Positions 21,645-29,382 of a stretch of 39,893 nucleotides of DNA are shown piece by piece. The first letter of the stretch is position 1. Each line of letters begins with the position of its first letter. The notes below the pieces were generated by a model. It saw only the letters and a list, made by a program, of their open reading frames with translations, did no database searches and was not told the origin of the DNA. The stretch covers positions 1 through 39,893 of IMG/VR virus record IMGVR_UViG_3300009529_000017; one strand, given 5' to 3'. Both the position numbers and the translations under genes were made by a program. The stretch is from a virus.

Positions 21645-21877
21645 ATTCCTCGTTTGAAGAGCTCCCGGGTATACTCAAGAATTCCGGGTATGCATATGCG
21701 GTAACAGCAATAGTTGGCGATCTATTCTGTCCTGGTTGTGGCAAGATGGTACGGATGAGGCAGCCATGTAGCGGAGATTACTTTCATGGCCAGTGCACAC
21801 GATGTGGGAAGTACATAGAAGCACGGATAGTATTGTCCTCTTGTCGTATAACAGGAGTATGGAGAATATGGAAATAA
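21641..21877 (+). CDS. Small zinc-ribbon protein
   Basis: It starts at TTG overlapping the previous stop codon, with GGGAGA upstream. The product has 78 residues. CPGCGKMV and CTRCGKYI (about residues 30-33 and 52-55) form a four-Cys ribbon, and a hydrophobic/basic tail follows. It precedes the SMC-like ATPase by 24 bases. Function unknown. Confidence 0.5.
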   Translation: MNSSFEELPGILKNSGYAYAVTAIVGDLFCPGCGKMVRMRQPCSGDYFHGQCTRCGKYIEARIVLSSCRITGVWRIWK

Positions 21878-21901
21878 TTCCAAAGATTGGAGGAAAAGGA
21901 T

Positions 21902-23176
21902 ATGGCAGCATTGCAACACTTGATAGTGCTTAAGGCATCCAACTTCAAACGGCTGGTAGCTGTACGGGTTGCCCCGGCCGACCCGGCCAAGCCGAGCGGC
22001 GTCATGCGTATCACAGGCGAGAACGGTGCCGGCAAGAGCTCACTACTGGATGCGATCGTCGCTGCGCTCCTGGGTAAGAAGTATACACCCGCCGAGCCGG
22101 TACATAAGGGCGCGGACAAGGCAGAGGTGATCCTGGAGACTGAGGACCTTACGATCAGTCGAACATTCACAGCGGCTGGTGGCGGGACGCTCAAGGTGCA
22201 GGATAAGGAGGGCCGGACGTATACATCGCCCCAGGCCCTATTGGACACGCTCTGCTTTAAGACCGGGTTCGATCCGCTGTCGTTTGCCCGGATGGATGAT
22301 AAGAAGCAGACAGCGACGTTGCTTGAGATCTGTCCGGTGGCGATCGACCTTGAGGCGAATGCGGCCGAGCAGAAGACGGCGTTTGATCATCGCGCCGACC
22401 TCAAGAGGGACCTCAAACGTGAGGAGGCCGCGCTCGCGGCATGGACGCCGCCTGATGTCGACGTGCCAGAGGCCGAGATCAAAGTCGCCGACCTAGTCGC
22501 CCAGGCGGATACGCTCAAGGCAAAGGGCCGGGACCGGGTTACGCTCGTCTCGGACATAGCTGATACCGAGAGGCAGATCGAGCAGATCAAGGAGGAGATT
22601 GCCAGGAAGCAGAAGTATCTTGACGAGAACTTAGCCACGCTCAAGATGAAAAAGGCAAGGCTAGCTACAAGTATGGATCCGATGCCTGCGATCGAGGCCC
22701 TACGGGTAAAGATCGAAAGCGCTGGGGACCATAACGCGCTCTTCCGCTCCTGGGAGACGCGGCGTAAGACACAGGGGGAGATTGCGAATCTTGATGGCGA
22801 GATTGGCAAGGCCACCGGCGAGCTCGAGACCGCGAGACAAGCTCGGCTCGATGCCCTTAAGGCTGCGAAGTTTCCAGTTGAAGGGCTATCACTTACCGAG
22901 GACGGCAAGGTGGCATTCGATGATCTGCCATTCTCCCAGGCGGGAACGGCCGAACAGATCAAGGTAGGTATAGGCCTGGCGGTTATGGCGAACCCGACCC
23001 TGAGACTTGCCTTCATCCGGGACGGATCGCTCCTCGATAATAACTCCATGCGGATGCTTGCCGAGATGGCAGAGGCATACGACCTGCAGGTACTGATCGA
23101 GCGCGTCGATGACAAGTCGCCCGCAGCGATCGAGATCGTGGACGGCAGCACTAAGGAGGTGATTGCAGATGCATGA
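21902..23176 (+). CDS. SMC/Rad50-like ATPase
   Basis: The ATG at 21902 follows GGAGGAAAAGG. The product has 424 residues. ITGENGAGKSSLLDAI is the Walker A of RecF/SbcC/SMC-type proteins. The middle (about residues 150-310) is a short antiparallel coiled coil rich in Glu and Lys (DIADTERQIEQIKEEIARKQ). FSQAGTAEQIKVGIGLAVMA is the ABC signature region, and RLAFIRDGSLLD corresponds to Walker B. Compact proteins of this type occur in many phages and probably tether or process DNA ends with a nuclease; the Cas4-like protein is a possible partner. Confidence 0.8.
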   Translation: MAALQHLIVLKASNFKRLVAVRVAPADPAKPSGVMRITGENGAGKSSLLDAIVAALLGKKYTPAEPVHKGADKAEVILETEDLTISRTFTAAGGGTLKVQDKEGRTYTSPQALLDTLCFKTGFDPLSFARMDDKKQTATLLEICPVAIDLEANAAEQKTAFDHRADLKRDLKREEAALAAWTPPDVDVPEAEIKVADLVAQADTLKAKGRDRVTLVSDIADTERQIEQIKEEIARKQKYLDENLATLKMKKARLATSMDPMPAIEALRVKIESAGDHNALFRSWETRRKTQGEIANLDGEIGKATGELETARQARLDALKAAKFPVEGLSLTEDGKVAFDDLPFSQAGTAEQIKVGIGLAVMANPTLRLAFIRDGSLLDNNSMRMLAEMAEAYDLQVLIERVDDKSPAAIEIVDGSTKEVIADA

Positions 23177-23387
23177 TAGCCGTGGACTCGTCTTGAAGTA
23201 CTTCGTCCTTAAGCCGCATGGAACTGATGCCTATGCGATTGCCTCGCGTGCTGCTATGGCACAGTACGCGAATATGATCAGGACGATCGACCCTGTTATG
23301 GCAAGCCAACTTACATACTGGGTCAATGAGGAACAGGAAAAGGCGATCGTTAATAGGGATGATAGTACTGAGGAGATAAGTACATGA
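23169..23387 (+). CDS. Small conserved-looking phage protein
   Basis: The ATG at 23169 is nine bases after AGGAGG; a TTG at 23163 is too close to it. The product has 72 residues. LVLKYFVLKPHGTDAYAIAS followed by RAAMAQYA resembles a small protein often found directly behind phage SMC-like ATPases. Overlaps the ATPase gene by eight bases. Function unknown, possibly an ATPase partner. Confidence 0.6.
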   Translation: MHDSRGLVLKYFVLKPHGTDAYAIASRAAMAQYANMIRTIDPVMASQLTYWVNEEQEKAIVNRDDSTEEIST

Positions 23388-23590
23388 TTACATGGATGTG
23401 CCATATCTGTGGCAAGGAACGCCCGGATGATAAGATCAGCGTCCATACGAAGGATGTGAGTGCGGACTATGGTGGGCTGCCTGGGACAATGAAGATGAAT
23501 ACCCGGTACTGTAACGACAACCCGGACTGCATCAAGGCGGCAAAGACCTTTCGGTTCGACAAGAAAAGGGAGGGGGAGCATGGCGGTTAG
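23384..23590 (+). CDS. Small zinc-binding protein
   Basis: The product has 68 residues and overlaps the preceding gene by four bases. CHICGKERPDDK and YCNDNPDC supply four cysteines, a treble-clef-like pattern seen in small phage proteins. The C-terminus is basic (FRFDKKREGEHGG). Overlaps the next gene by 11 bases. Function unknown. Confidence 0.55.
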   Translation: MITWMCHICGKERPDDKISVHTKDVSADYGGLPGTMKMNTRYCNDNPDCIKAAKTFRFDKKREGEHGG

Positions 23591-24035
23591 ATTTACGCAA
23601 TTTCTTATGCCGGACGGGCAGCAAATGCCAGTCGATGTCGATCTTGACCCTGTTACTGAGGCAAAGGCATTTCTGCTCCAGAAAAAAGCGTATAGGTTCG
23701 AGATCGAAATGCTATCGACTATGGGAACTGGCATGCCGGACGTTAGTATGGAGATCGTGCAACCGGATGGTGAGCCCTTATGTGGACGGCTCGCTGTCAA
23801 TGGGCCTGATGTCATTGAAAAAGCAACCGCGATGATTGCCGAGGGCCATGCGCTGGTCTTCGGTGAGGAGGAGGAGAACGATGAAACAAGACGAGTGGAT
23901 GGAAGTAACCGAGATCAACCTGACACTCATCAAGCCATCGCCGAAGCAGCCAAAGATGAGGGGGAAGGACGTAGCGGCCCTGGCAGCATCGATCAAGGTC
24001 CTGGGGGTCATTCAGCCGATCCATGTAGTGAATAA
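23580..24035 (+). CDS. Hypothetical protein with out-of-frame overlap of parB
   Basis: The product has 151 residues, with GAGGGGGAG before the ATG. The first 100 residues are well formed (PDGQQMPVDVDL, AKAFLLQKKAYRFEIEMLST, IAEGHALVFGEEEEN), then the frame continues 155 bases into the ParB-family gene, giving a low-complexity Gly/Asp/Glu tail. The acidic EEEEND run coincides with that gene's GAGGAGGAGGAG ribosome-binding site. The tail may be a by-product of a lost stop codon. Confidence 0.5.
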   Translation: MAVRFTQFLMPDGQQMPVDVDLDPVTEAKAFLLQKKAYRFEIEMLSTMGTGMPDVSMEIVQPDGEPLCGRLAVNGPDVIEKATAMIAEGHALVFGEEEENDETRRVDGSNRDQPDTHQAIAEAAKDEGEGRSGPGSIDQGPGGHSADPCSE

Positions 24036-25461
24036 AGGCGATGGCCTTTTCGAGATCGTTGCCGGCCACCGTAGATGGGCCGCAGCGAAAGCAGCAGAGC
24101 TGCGGACTATTCCCGCGATCATCCTTGAGGTCGATAAAACCACCGAACAGGTTATACGGCTAACTGAGAATATGCATCGTAAGCAACTGACCGCATTCGA
24201 AGAAGCGATGGCGATCGAAGTGTTGCTTAAGATGCATCGTTCTTATGATGAGGTCGCGGCCGACCTTGCCATGTCGGCGACCACCGTTGCACGCCGGGCG
24301 AGACTCTTAGCTCTGATCCCCAAATGGCGGAAGTTGATTGACGATGTCCCCGCATCATCCCTGGAACTCATTGCCCGCTATAATGAAGACAGGCAATCCG
24401 TCCTTTATGATAGGTTCGAGGGCTACCTGCCACCTACCGAACGACTCAAAGAGATGCTGGCCGAGACCGATCATCGACTGACAAGTGCACCCTGGAAACA
24501 AGACGATATAGCCCTACTGCCAGCCGCCGGGGCCTGTCAGCTATGCGAGAAGCGAAGCGATTGCCAAGCGCTTCTGTTCCATGACGATAGGATACGAGCA
24601 CCCAAGGAGGCACTATGCCTCGACCCCGCCTGCTGGGCTGTGAAGTTGGAAGCATATATCAAACAGCGCCGGCATGACTTGACTGAGCAGCATGGTCGTA
24701 AGCCACTTGAGATCCAAACCCTATACACAGGCAATACGATCAAAGGTGTACTCCGGCCATACCAATTCACGCGATGTAAGAAAACCGATAAGGAGGCCCG
24801 AGCCGCTATCATTGTTGACGGACCGTCTGCCGGCTGGACGACATACGTGAAGGTTAAGCAAGAGGGAAAGGCACCATCGAGAGGCAAGAGCAAGCTGGCC
24901 GATATGAAACCGGCCGAGAGGTTGAAGGCCCGGGATGCTCGACTCCTGGGTCGACGTGCTATGCATATCGTCAAGGTATTGCGTGAGATCTTGGACAAGA
25001 AGACGCCGGCCATGCGGAAGTGGCCCAAAGGGCAGAGACAGACGATGATGCTTGATCTATCCATTGAGTTTGGAATTCGGCCCGGCGATAAGTATGAGGC
25101 TGCCGGGCAGAGTACATGGGCGCATTGCCTAGACAGAGTCGGGTACGAGGCCGATAAGACCTTCGACGACTGGTGGGAGTTCATGAAGCATAGCCTCTAC
25201 CGACCGCTAGCCCTTATCCAAAGGACAGATGAGGCGGCCAAATACCTCGAGAGCTTCGAGTACTTTGCTGCTGAGATCATGGGTTGTGACTGGGATACGT
25301 TAAAGCAAGGTGCGGTAGAGGCGATCCCGGACCGGCGGCTTAAAAAGGGCGAGCCGGATCCATTCAACCCCGGGGACCGTAAGCCTAAGGTGAAGGCACG
25401 CCCGATTAGACCACAACCCAAGCCCAAGGGAAACGGCCGTAAGGGCAAACGTAAGAAGTAA
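23881..25461 (+). CDS. ParB/RepB/Spo0J-family protein with Cys-rich insert
   Basis: The ATG at 23881 follows GAGGAGGAGGAG. The product has 526 residues. N-terminal ParB core: IKVLGVIQPIHVV, FEIVAGHRRWAAAKAAEL (the GHRR motif), RLTENMHRKQLTAFEEA. An HTH follows (YDEVAADLAMSATTVARRAR). A metal-binding-type block CQLCEKRSDC...CLDPACW sits near residue 215, as in ParB proteins of PRTRC-like systems. A long C-terminal region ends in a Lys/Arg/Pro-rich tail. It could bind iterons such as those at 31.5 kb. No ParA partner is seen in the window. Confidence 0.82.
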   Translation: MKQDEWMEVTEINLTLIKPSPKQPKMRGKDVAALAASIKVLGVIQPIHVVNKGDGLFEIVAGHRRWAAAKAAELRTIPAIILEVDKTTEQVIRLTENMHRKQLTAFEEAMAIEVLLKMHRSYDEVAADLAMSATTVARRARLLALIPKWRKLIDDVPASSLELIARYNEDRQSVLYDRFEGYLPPTERLKEMLAETDHRLTSAPWKQDDIALLPAAGACQLCEKRSDCQALLFHDDRIRAPKEALCLDPACWAVKLEAYIKQRRHDLTEQHGRKPLEIQTLYTGNTIKGVLRPYQFTRCKKTDKEARAAIIVDGPSAGWTTYVKVKQEGKAPSRGKSKLADMKPAERLKARDARLLGRRAMHIVKVLREILDKKTPAMRKWPKGQRQTMMLDLSIEFGIRPGDKYEAAGQSTWAHCLDRVGYEADKTFDDWWEFMKHSLYRPLALIQRTDEAAKYLESFEYFAAEIMGCDWDTLKQGAVEAIPDRRLKKGEPDPFNPGDRKPKVKARPIRPQPKPKGNGRKGKRKK

Positions 25462-25608
25462 GACAGAGGCAGAGGTGGCAGAGCATAGGACAGTTAGACG
25501 ATAACCAAATGAGGGAGGTACTCGCCCACCATCCCCGGAGCGCCGGTGCGGCTACTACGGCCTGAATCGCTCAGAATCCTATGCCGTACTCCGCCCATAA
25601 TACGGGAT

Positions 25609-25689
25609 GGCGGCCAGCCATGGAGGGTATCGGCCCGGAACGCAGACCCGATACTTTCCACCTGGCGAAAGCCTAAGATGCTGGCCGCC
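25609..25689 (+). ncRNA. Three-way-junction leader RNA candidate
   Basis: A perfect 10-bp closing stem, GGCGGCCAGC (25609-25618) with GCTGGCCGCC (25680-25689), encloses two hairpins: GGAGGGTATCGG with CCGATACTTTCC (25622-25633 with 25648-25659, 12 pairs, two G-U) and GGC-GAAA-GCC (25664-25673), a GNRA tetraloop. The ribosome-binding site AAGGAGGTG of the next gene lies 10 bases further on. The whole 25462-25711 gap has no gene. Layout suits a riboswitch-like or protein-bound leader; I match it to no named class. Confidence 0.55.
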
Positions 25690-25711
25690 TATCTGCCAAG
25701 GAGGTGTGATT

Positions 25712-25897
25712 ATGCCCCGAGAGATCTTTGTGACTATGAGGGTCGTCCTTAGCGACAGCGTTAATGAACTGTATAAGGCGAACGAAATGGCTGAGCATTG
25801 CCGTAAGGCCATCCTGAGTGTGCGTTATGTACAGGTCACTAACTTCAGGCGAGGTGCGAAACTAATGGAGCAAGCCGATGGAAACTATGACAACTGA
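25712..25897 (+). CDS. Small hypothetical protein behind structured leader
   Basis: The product has 61 residues, with AAGGAGGTG before the ATG. A short strand (REIFVTMRVVLSD) is followed by an amphipathic helix (VNELYKANEMAEHCRKAILS) and a strand (VRYVQVTNF), so it could be a compact alpha/beta or dimerising protein. Function unknown. It is notable for following the three-way-junction RNA. Confidence 0.5.
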   Translation: MPREIFVTMRVVLSDSVNELYKANEMAEHCRKAILSVRYVQVTNFRRGAKLMEQADGNYDN

Positions 25898-25946
25898 ATC
25901 GCCCGACATGAGGACCACCAAAAGAGGTTGAATGGGAGGTGATATT

Positions 25947-26297
25947 GTGAGAAGAAGAAAACGTGAGGATCCGAGCCTATTCTATATCCAAGTCCACCCT
26001 AAACACTTCTCGACGGCAACAACTGTCGAGCGGCCGACGATAGATATAGTGCGTGCTAAGGGTAGAGGCAAGAAACGTAAGCCTGAACGTGTGCGACTGA
26101 TGTTCCCACGGACAATGGAAGTCATCGAGGGTACATTCGAAGTAAAGTGTACGCCTCTACCTCTCGAGCAGCCTATTGGTTTCCCATTGTACCCATCTGA
26201 GATAATGCCCCAAGGCGGCGGCCAAGTGCAACTGTCCGCCCGAGTGTGTATCGGTCGGCAGATTTTCAAGTTGACCATGGAACAGGAGGCTACTTGA
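25947..26297 (+). CDS. Hypothetical basic protein
   Basis: The GTG at 25947 is placed after GGGAGGTG; the ATG at 25932 overlaps that site. The product has 116 residues. It starts RRRKREDPSLFYIQ, continues with a Lys/Arg-rich segment (KGRGKKRKPERVRLMF) and ends in strands (GQVQLSARVCIGRQIFKLTM). It is probably nucleic-acid-binding from its charge, and has no recognised family. Its stop overlaps the next ATG. Confidence 0.5.
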   Translation: MRRRKREDPSLFYIQVHPKHFSTATTVERPTIDIVRAKGRGKKRKPERVRLMFPRTMEVIEGTFEVKCTPLPLEQPIGFPLYPSEIMPQGGGQVQLSARVCIGRQIFKLTMEQEAT

Positions 26298-26509
26298 TGC
26301 GACGGATGAAGGTAGCAGCCCGAGCAGAACGATATGTCGAGCAGGGGCGTGCACATAACTGGTCAAGGGAACGTGTGCTTGCCCAGATGGTCGCTGACTG
26401 TAGCCGTAGAAGCATATCAATGTATACGCAAATCGATCTCACGGAATATATCGTCGCGCACTGGCATGCCGACCTGACAGCGATAAAGCCTGAGGAGAAA
26501 ACGCCATGA
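26297..26509 (+). CDS. Small helical hypothetical protein
   Basis: The product has 70 residues and its ATG overlaps the previous TGA; AGGAGG lies in the end of that gene. It is mostly helical and basic at the N-terminus (RRMKVAARAERYVEQGR), with a middle helix RERVLAQMVADCSRRS and a final amphipathic part. No family recognised. Confidence 0.5.
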   Translation: MRRMKVAARAERYVEQGRAHNWSRERVLAQMVADCSRRSISMYTQIDLTEYIVAHWHADLTAIKPEEKTP

Positions 26510-26874
26510 TCCCAATCTGTATTTCGATCATTGCTATCTTTGGAATGATTTACTGGTGTATCCGGTACATCCGGGCCCAGGCCGATCGAGATGCGCTGAG
26601 TATGGTAGTCGGCGAGTTGAAGGCACTCAATGCGGCACTCGAGTATGATAAGGCCCGGCTGGACTGGCTCGAGCAACAGCAGGAAAGGTATCCGGACCGC
26701 GGCGGTGTCCTATTCCGCTGGTCTCTCCATGGTCGTGGATGGCGGCTCCATCAGACAACCAGAGAGGGGAGCGTCTCGACTGTACGGGGTGCGATCGATG
26801 CCGCTATGCAGATGAATACGATCAATCTCTCCGCCAATCTCGATTACATACCTGAGGAGAAAACTAATGACTGA
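26506..26874 (+). CDS. Membrane-anchored coiled-coil protein with small C-terminal domain
   Basis: The product has 122 residues and overlaps the previous gene by four bases. There is an N-terminal transmembrane helix (residues 2-20, IPICISIIAIFGMIYWCI), then a coiled coil (LKALNAALEYDKARLDWLEQ) and a compact C-terminal unit (FRWSLHGRGWRLHQTTR, VRGAIDAAMQ) of a type common in small phage proteins. It probably faces the cytoplasm from the inner membrane. Function unknown. Confidence 0.55.
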   Translation: MIPICISIIAIFGMIYWCIRYIRAQADRDALSMVVGELKALNAALEYDKARLDWLEQQQERYPDRGGVLFRWSLHGRGWRLHQTTREGSVSTVRGAIDAAMQMNTINLSANLDYIPEEKTND

Positions 26875-26889
26875 GAGGGTGAGAATGAC

Positions 26890-27258
26890 ATGACGAACGA
26901 AGCCCTGAACGCCCGCCGGAAAAAGATCGAGGCCATCCAAGGGATCCGCCATGCACTTACACTCATCACCCGGCCTAATGCCAAGAGAAAACGAGCGACA
27001 TGGCGGAAATATAGACGTGTCCTTGTTATGCTCGAACGTGATCTCGAAACGCCAGTCCATGTCGTTGCTGCATTCGCTGACGTCCTTACAATCGCGATCC
27101 AGGGCAAGACCCGGGCGGGTCGTAAAACAGCACTTGCCCGCTGCCATGACGCGCTCGATATGGCAGAGGCCGAGGCGAAGGGCGAGCCCTATGAAATGCC
27201 AGCATATGCCGAGCAGCAAACCAATAATGCATGTGAGGTGAGAGATGATATGGATTGA
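26890..27258 (+). CDS. Helical hypothetical protein
   Basis: The product has 122 residues. It consists of long basic helices (NARRKKIEAIQGIRHALTLI, ATWRKYRRVLVMLERDLE) and an Ala-rich helix (LARCHDALDMAEAEA). It may be a nucleic-acid-associated or scaffold-type small protein. It overlaps the next gene by 14 bases. No family recognised. Confidence 0.5.
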   Translation: MTNEALNARRKKIEAIQGIRHALTLITRPNAKRKRATWRKYRRVLVMLERDLETPVHVVAAFADVLTIAIQGKTRAGRKTALARCHDALDMAEAEAKGEPYEMPAYAEQQTNNACEVRDDMD

Positions 27259-27550
27259 TAAGGTATCATTCGGACAGATCACCTGCTATAAGTGCGGGAT
27301 CATCTTTCTTGTACCTGTTCAATGGCAAGCGCAACGGCTGGAGGATCATAAGACGTTCTACTGCCCGAATGGGCATAACCAATACTTCTCGGGCAAAGAT
27401 GAGGCCCAGAAACTTCGTGATCAAAAAAGACGACTGTTGAACGAACGAGATGAGGCATGGGAACGCGCCAAACATTGCCGGCACCGCTTCAATGGCCTTA
27501 AAGGCTATGTCTCACGACTTAAGCGCCAGATTGGAGGAAGTAGCGAATGA
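27245..27550 (+). CDS. Zinc-ribbon plus coiled-coil phage protein
   Basis: The product has 101 residues, with GAGGTGAGAG before the ATG. CYKCGIIFLVP and FYCPNGHNQYFSG form a CxxC...CxxGH metal site (about residues 14-17 and 39-44). A coiled coil follows (EAQKLRDQKRRLLNERDEAW). The same ribbon-then-coil layout is common in phage small proteins whose role is not known; DNA or RNA binding as a dimer is plausible. Confidence 0.65.
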   Translation: MIWIDKVSFGQITCYKCGIIFLVPVQWQAQRLEDHKTFYCPNGHNQYFSGKDEAQKLRDQKRRLLNERDEAWERAKHCRHRFNGLKGYVSRLKRQIGGSSE

Positions 27551-27978
27551 AGGATGCCACCATGAAAGTCAAACGTGAGGATATGTACCACGGTCATTCA
27601 AGTGCCAATGACCGAAATGCGCCTACCTCGGTCATTGTCACTGGTAGGCGTATTTCTGAGATTGATTATCTCCGGCAAATCTCGGCTGCACTTACCGGGA
27701 TATGGGAACGGCTCGGGGCAGACCGCAATTGCTTCAATTTGCCTGGGGGATTTAGGCTCTCGATGGAAGCGGACGATACGGGCGCCGAACCGGACATAAC
27801 CGTCAAGGCCCCTATCTCCGGACCATGCGCGGCGATAGTGAAGCATTGTCGAACTGAGTGTGCAATGCCTGAAGACCTTAGTGAGTCTGAAGTGGCTGAG
27901 TGCACAGAGTATGCCTGTCCGCTCTGGCCGTTTCGCAATGGCGGTTATGAGGAACTGCCGGGGAAGGAGTCGAGCTGA
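27547..27978 (+). CDS. Hypothetical protein with C-terminal Cys motif
   Basis: The product has 143 residues, with GGAGG nine bases before the ATG. The N-terminal half has a helix (ISEIDYLRQISAALTGIWERL) and strands. The C-terminus has CRTECAMPEDLSESEVAECT followed by EYACPLWPFRNG, a four-Cys block ending in CPLWPFRNG that recurs in phage proteins and probably binds zinc. The first 100 bases of the coding region hold overlapping inverted repeats, so its expression may be controlled by mRNA structure. Confidence 0.6.
   Translation: MKDATMKVKREDMYHGHSSANDRNAPTSVIVTGRRISEIDYLRQISAALTGIWERLGADRNCFNLPGGFRLSMEADDTGAEPDITVKAPISGPCAAIVKHCRTECAMPEDLSESEVAECTEYACPLWPFRNGGYEELPGKESS
27591..27650 (+). 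promoter_or_regulatory. Mutually exclusive hairpins / pseudoknot in early coding region
   Basis: CGGTCATT occurs at 27591-27598 and again at 27629-27636, with the complement AATGACCG at 27607-27614 between them, so two hairpins compete. The downstream one extends to 15 pairs with one mismatch (27601-27615 with 27628-27642). Its loop CGCCTACC (27620-27627) is complementary to GGTAGGCG (27643-27650), which allows an H-type pseudoknot. No slippery heptamer precedes it. Confidence 0.55.
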
Positions 27979-28217
27979 TGGCAAATAGAAACTGGTATAT
28001 GCACCTGATGGGCTTGGAACCGGCTTACTATGCCCCCGGCAAGCAAATCATGTGCTCAGTCATGACCCGGCCTATTATCCTGGTGCCAACCCTGAGACAG
28101 ATATACCGCGAGCAACGGGCTGGCAGAAGATGGCGCAGGAAGCAAGGGTACCCCCCTCGCGGCCGAGGCGAAGAATATAGCTACCGGCGGATTCAGTTAC
28201 CAAAGGAGCACGCCTGA
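27978..28217 (+). CDS. Small basic hypothetical protein
   Basis: The product has 79 residues and its ATG overlaps the previous stop codon. The N-terminus is aromatic (NRNWYMHLMGLEPAYY). The C-terminal half is strongly basic (QRAGRRWRRKQGYPPRGRG), as in small DNA- or RNA-binding proteins. No family recognised. The next ATG overlaps its stop codon. Confidence 0.5.
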   Translation: MANRNWYMHLMGLEPAYYAPGKQIMCSVMTRPIILVPTLRQIYREQRAGRRWRRKQGYPPRGRGEEYSYRRIQLPKEHA

Positions 28218-28555
28218 TGCCCGGTGAGCTAGTAATCCGTGCTGATATGAACAAGACCTGTATCAAGTGCGGCAAGCCAGGTGCGACACAAAAGGGTATC
28301 TGCTTGGCTTGTTTTGGCAAGGGCATCGCAGAGAAAGGACGGCGAACAATGGCAGCAGTGAAGACTGTTTTCTTGCTTGGCGATGTACACCCAAAAGTGA
28401 AGATCGACGGCGAAGGGGTTGCACATCATATGCTCTCGATCCGGTTGGATCGATCGGCCTATGCAGAGGCAGACGCGCATGCGCTAGTGGACATGCTTGG
28501 GGAGCGTGTGGTTGTAACCATTGCCCGTGAGCAGGACAAGCTTCCAGGAACCTAG
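28217..28555 (+). CDS. Zinc-knuckle protein of unknown function
   Basis: The product has 112 residues, with AAGGAG before the ATG. CIKCGKPGATQKGICLACFG near residue 14 is a compact four-Cys knuckle. A separate alpha/beta part follows (KTVFLLGDVHPKVKIDGEGV, HMLSIRLDRS). An internal ATG (MAAVKTVFLLGD) could start the second part alone, but no strong ribosome-binding site precedes it. Function unknown. Confidence 0.5.
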   Translation: MPGELVIRADMNKTCIKCGKPGATQKGICLACFGKGIAEKGRRTMAAVKTVFLLGDVHPKVKIDGEGVAHHMLSIRLDRSAYAEADAHALVDMLGERVVVTIAREQDKLPGT

Positions 28556-28577
28556 AACGCGACAAGGAGAAGACGTG

Positions 28578-28829
28578 ATGGCGGGTAACACTCCAGAGGA
28601 GAAAGTGTACACCGTGTCAATGGTAACTATTCTGACCACAACCAAACTCGATATCATCAAGGAACGCTTCGCTGATCTCGTCGAGACCTTTGAGGACAGC
28701 CCCGACCTCAATATCGAGGACGTGATCGGCAAGGGCGACATCTTGATGCAGACCACAACGGACGAGGATGCTCAAGTCCATACTCACCTGCGGATCGACC
28801 GTGAGGAACCGCCCGTGGAGGAAACGTGA
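28578..28829 (+). CDS. Small acidic hypothetical protein
   Basis: The ATG at 28578 follows AAGGAGAAG. The product has 83 residues with many Asp and Glu. A strand (KVYTVSMVTILTTTK) is followed by a helix (DIIKERFADLVETFED) and an acidic end (REEPPVEET). No family recognised. Its high negative charge could mean DNA mimicry or just solubility. Confidence 0.5.
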   Translation: MAGNTPEEKVYTVSMVTILTTTKLDIIKERFADLVETFEDSPDLNIEDVIGKGDILMQTTTDEDAQVHTHLRIDREEPPVEET

Positions 28830-28883
28830 AGATTTCTTGCGATCAATAGAGTAAAGGCCATAACGAAGCCCAAGGAGATATAA

Positions 28884-29042
28884 ATGCATGCGGGTAACAG
28901 ATTCGAACGCTGGTTCGTGCTCATAACGCTCTATACTGGGATCGTGCTTATCGAACGGGGAGCGCCCACATGGCACCATCTCATCGGCGCCGCCCTACTC
29001 TATATGGCGGTTGGCGTGCTGATGTATAAGGGAAAGGAATGA
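28884..29042 (+). CDS. Two-span membrane microprotein
   Basis: The product has 52 residues, with AAGGAGAT before the ATG. Two hydrophobic spans (WFVLITLYTGIVLI and LIGAALLYMAVGVLM) are linked by a short loop with ERGAPTWHH, and the C-terminus is basic (YKGKE). It has a holin-like size, but no lysis genes adjoin it. Confidence 0.5.
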   Translation: MHAGNRFERWFVLITLYTGIVLIERGAPTWHHLIGAALLYMAVGVLMYKGKE

Positions 29043-29046
29043 CCCA

Positions 29047-29382
29047 ATGCCTGAAAACGAAAAAGATCACCATGACGATCGATTTGAGTACTCCGACGAA
29101 GATGTCGCCCGGATAACCAAAACGGTCAACCACACGCACGAAAAGATCAAGGGCATCGCCAACGCATGGGTGCAGGCATGGATGGGCGACGAGGATAGCG
29201 CCGATCTGGACGAGATCATGCCGAAAATCAATCTCGCAGGCATGATGGCCACCGCCGGACTCATGCTCGCCATCTGTACATGCATCGATAGTAGCCTCGT
29301 TAAACCCCTAACCGACATACTCAATACAGTTGTCGCCGCCCGAATCAAAGCCGATTATAAACCCACGAAAGGAACGTCATGA
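29047..29382 (+). CDS. Hypothetical protein
   Basis: The product has 111 residues, with AAAGGAA before the ATG. The N-terminus is acidic and His-rich (EKDHHDDRFEYSDEDVARI). A hydrophobic helix (LAGMMATAGLMLAICTCI) could be membrane-associated or a buried core helix. It overlaps the next gene by four bases. No family recognised. Confidence 0.5.
   Translation: MPENEKDHHDDRFEYSDEDVARITKTVNHTHEKIKGIANAWVQAWMGDEDSADLDEIMPKINLAGMMATAGLMLAICTCIDSSLVKPLTDILNTVVAARIKADYKPTKGTS

Noticed and set aside
22387-23151. 254-codon minus-strand frame opposite the SMC-like gene
   Set aside because: Its Ser/Arg/Ala-rich product is a typical antisense artefact of a Glu/Lys/Ala-rich coiled-coil gene.
27591-27650. 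Programmed -1 frameshift site
   Set aside because: Although a pseudoknot is possible, no X-XXY-YYZ slippery heptamer lies 5-9 bases upstream and no useful -1 frame follows.
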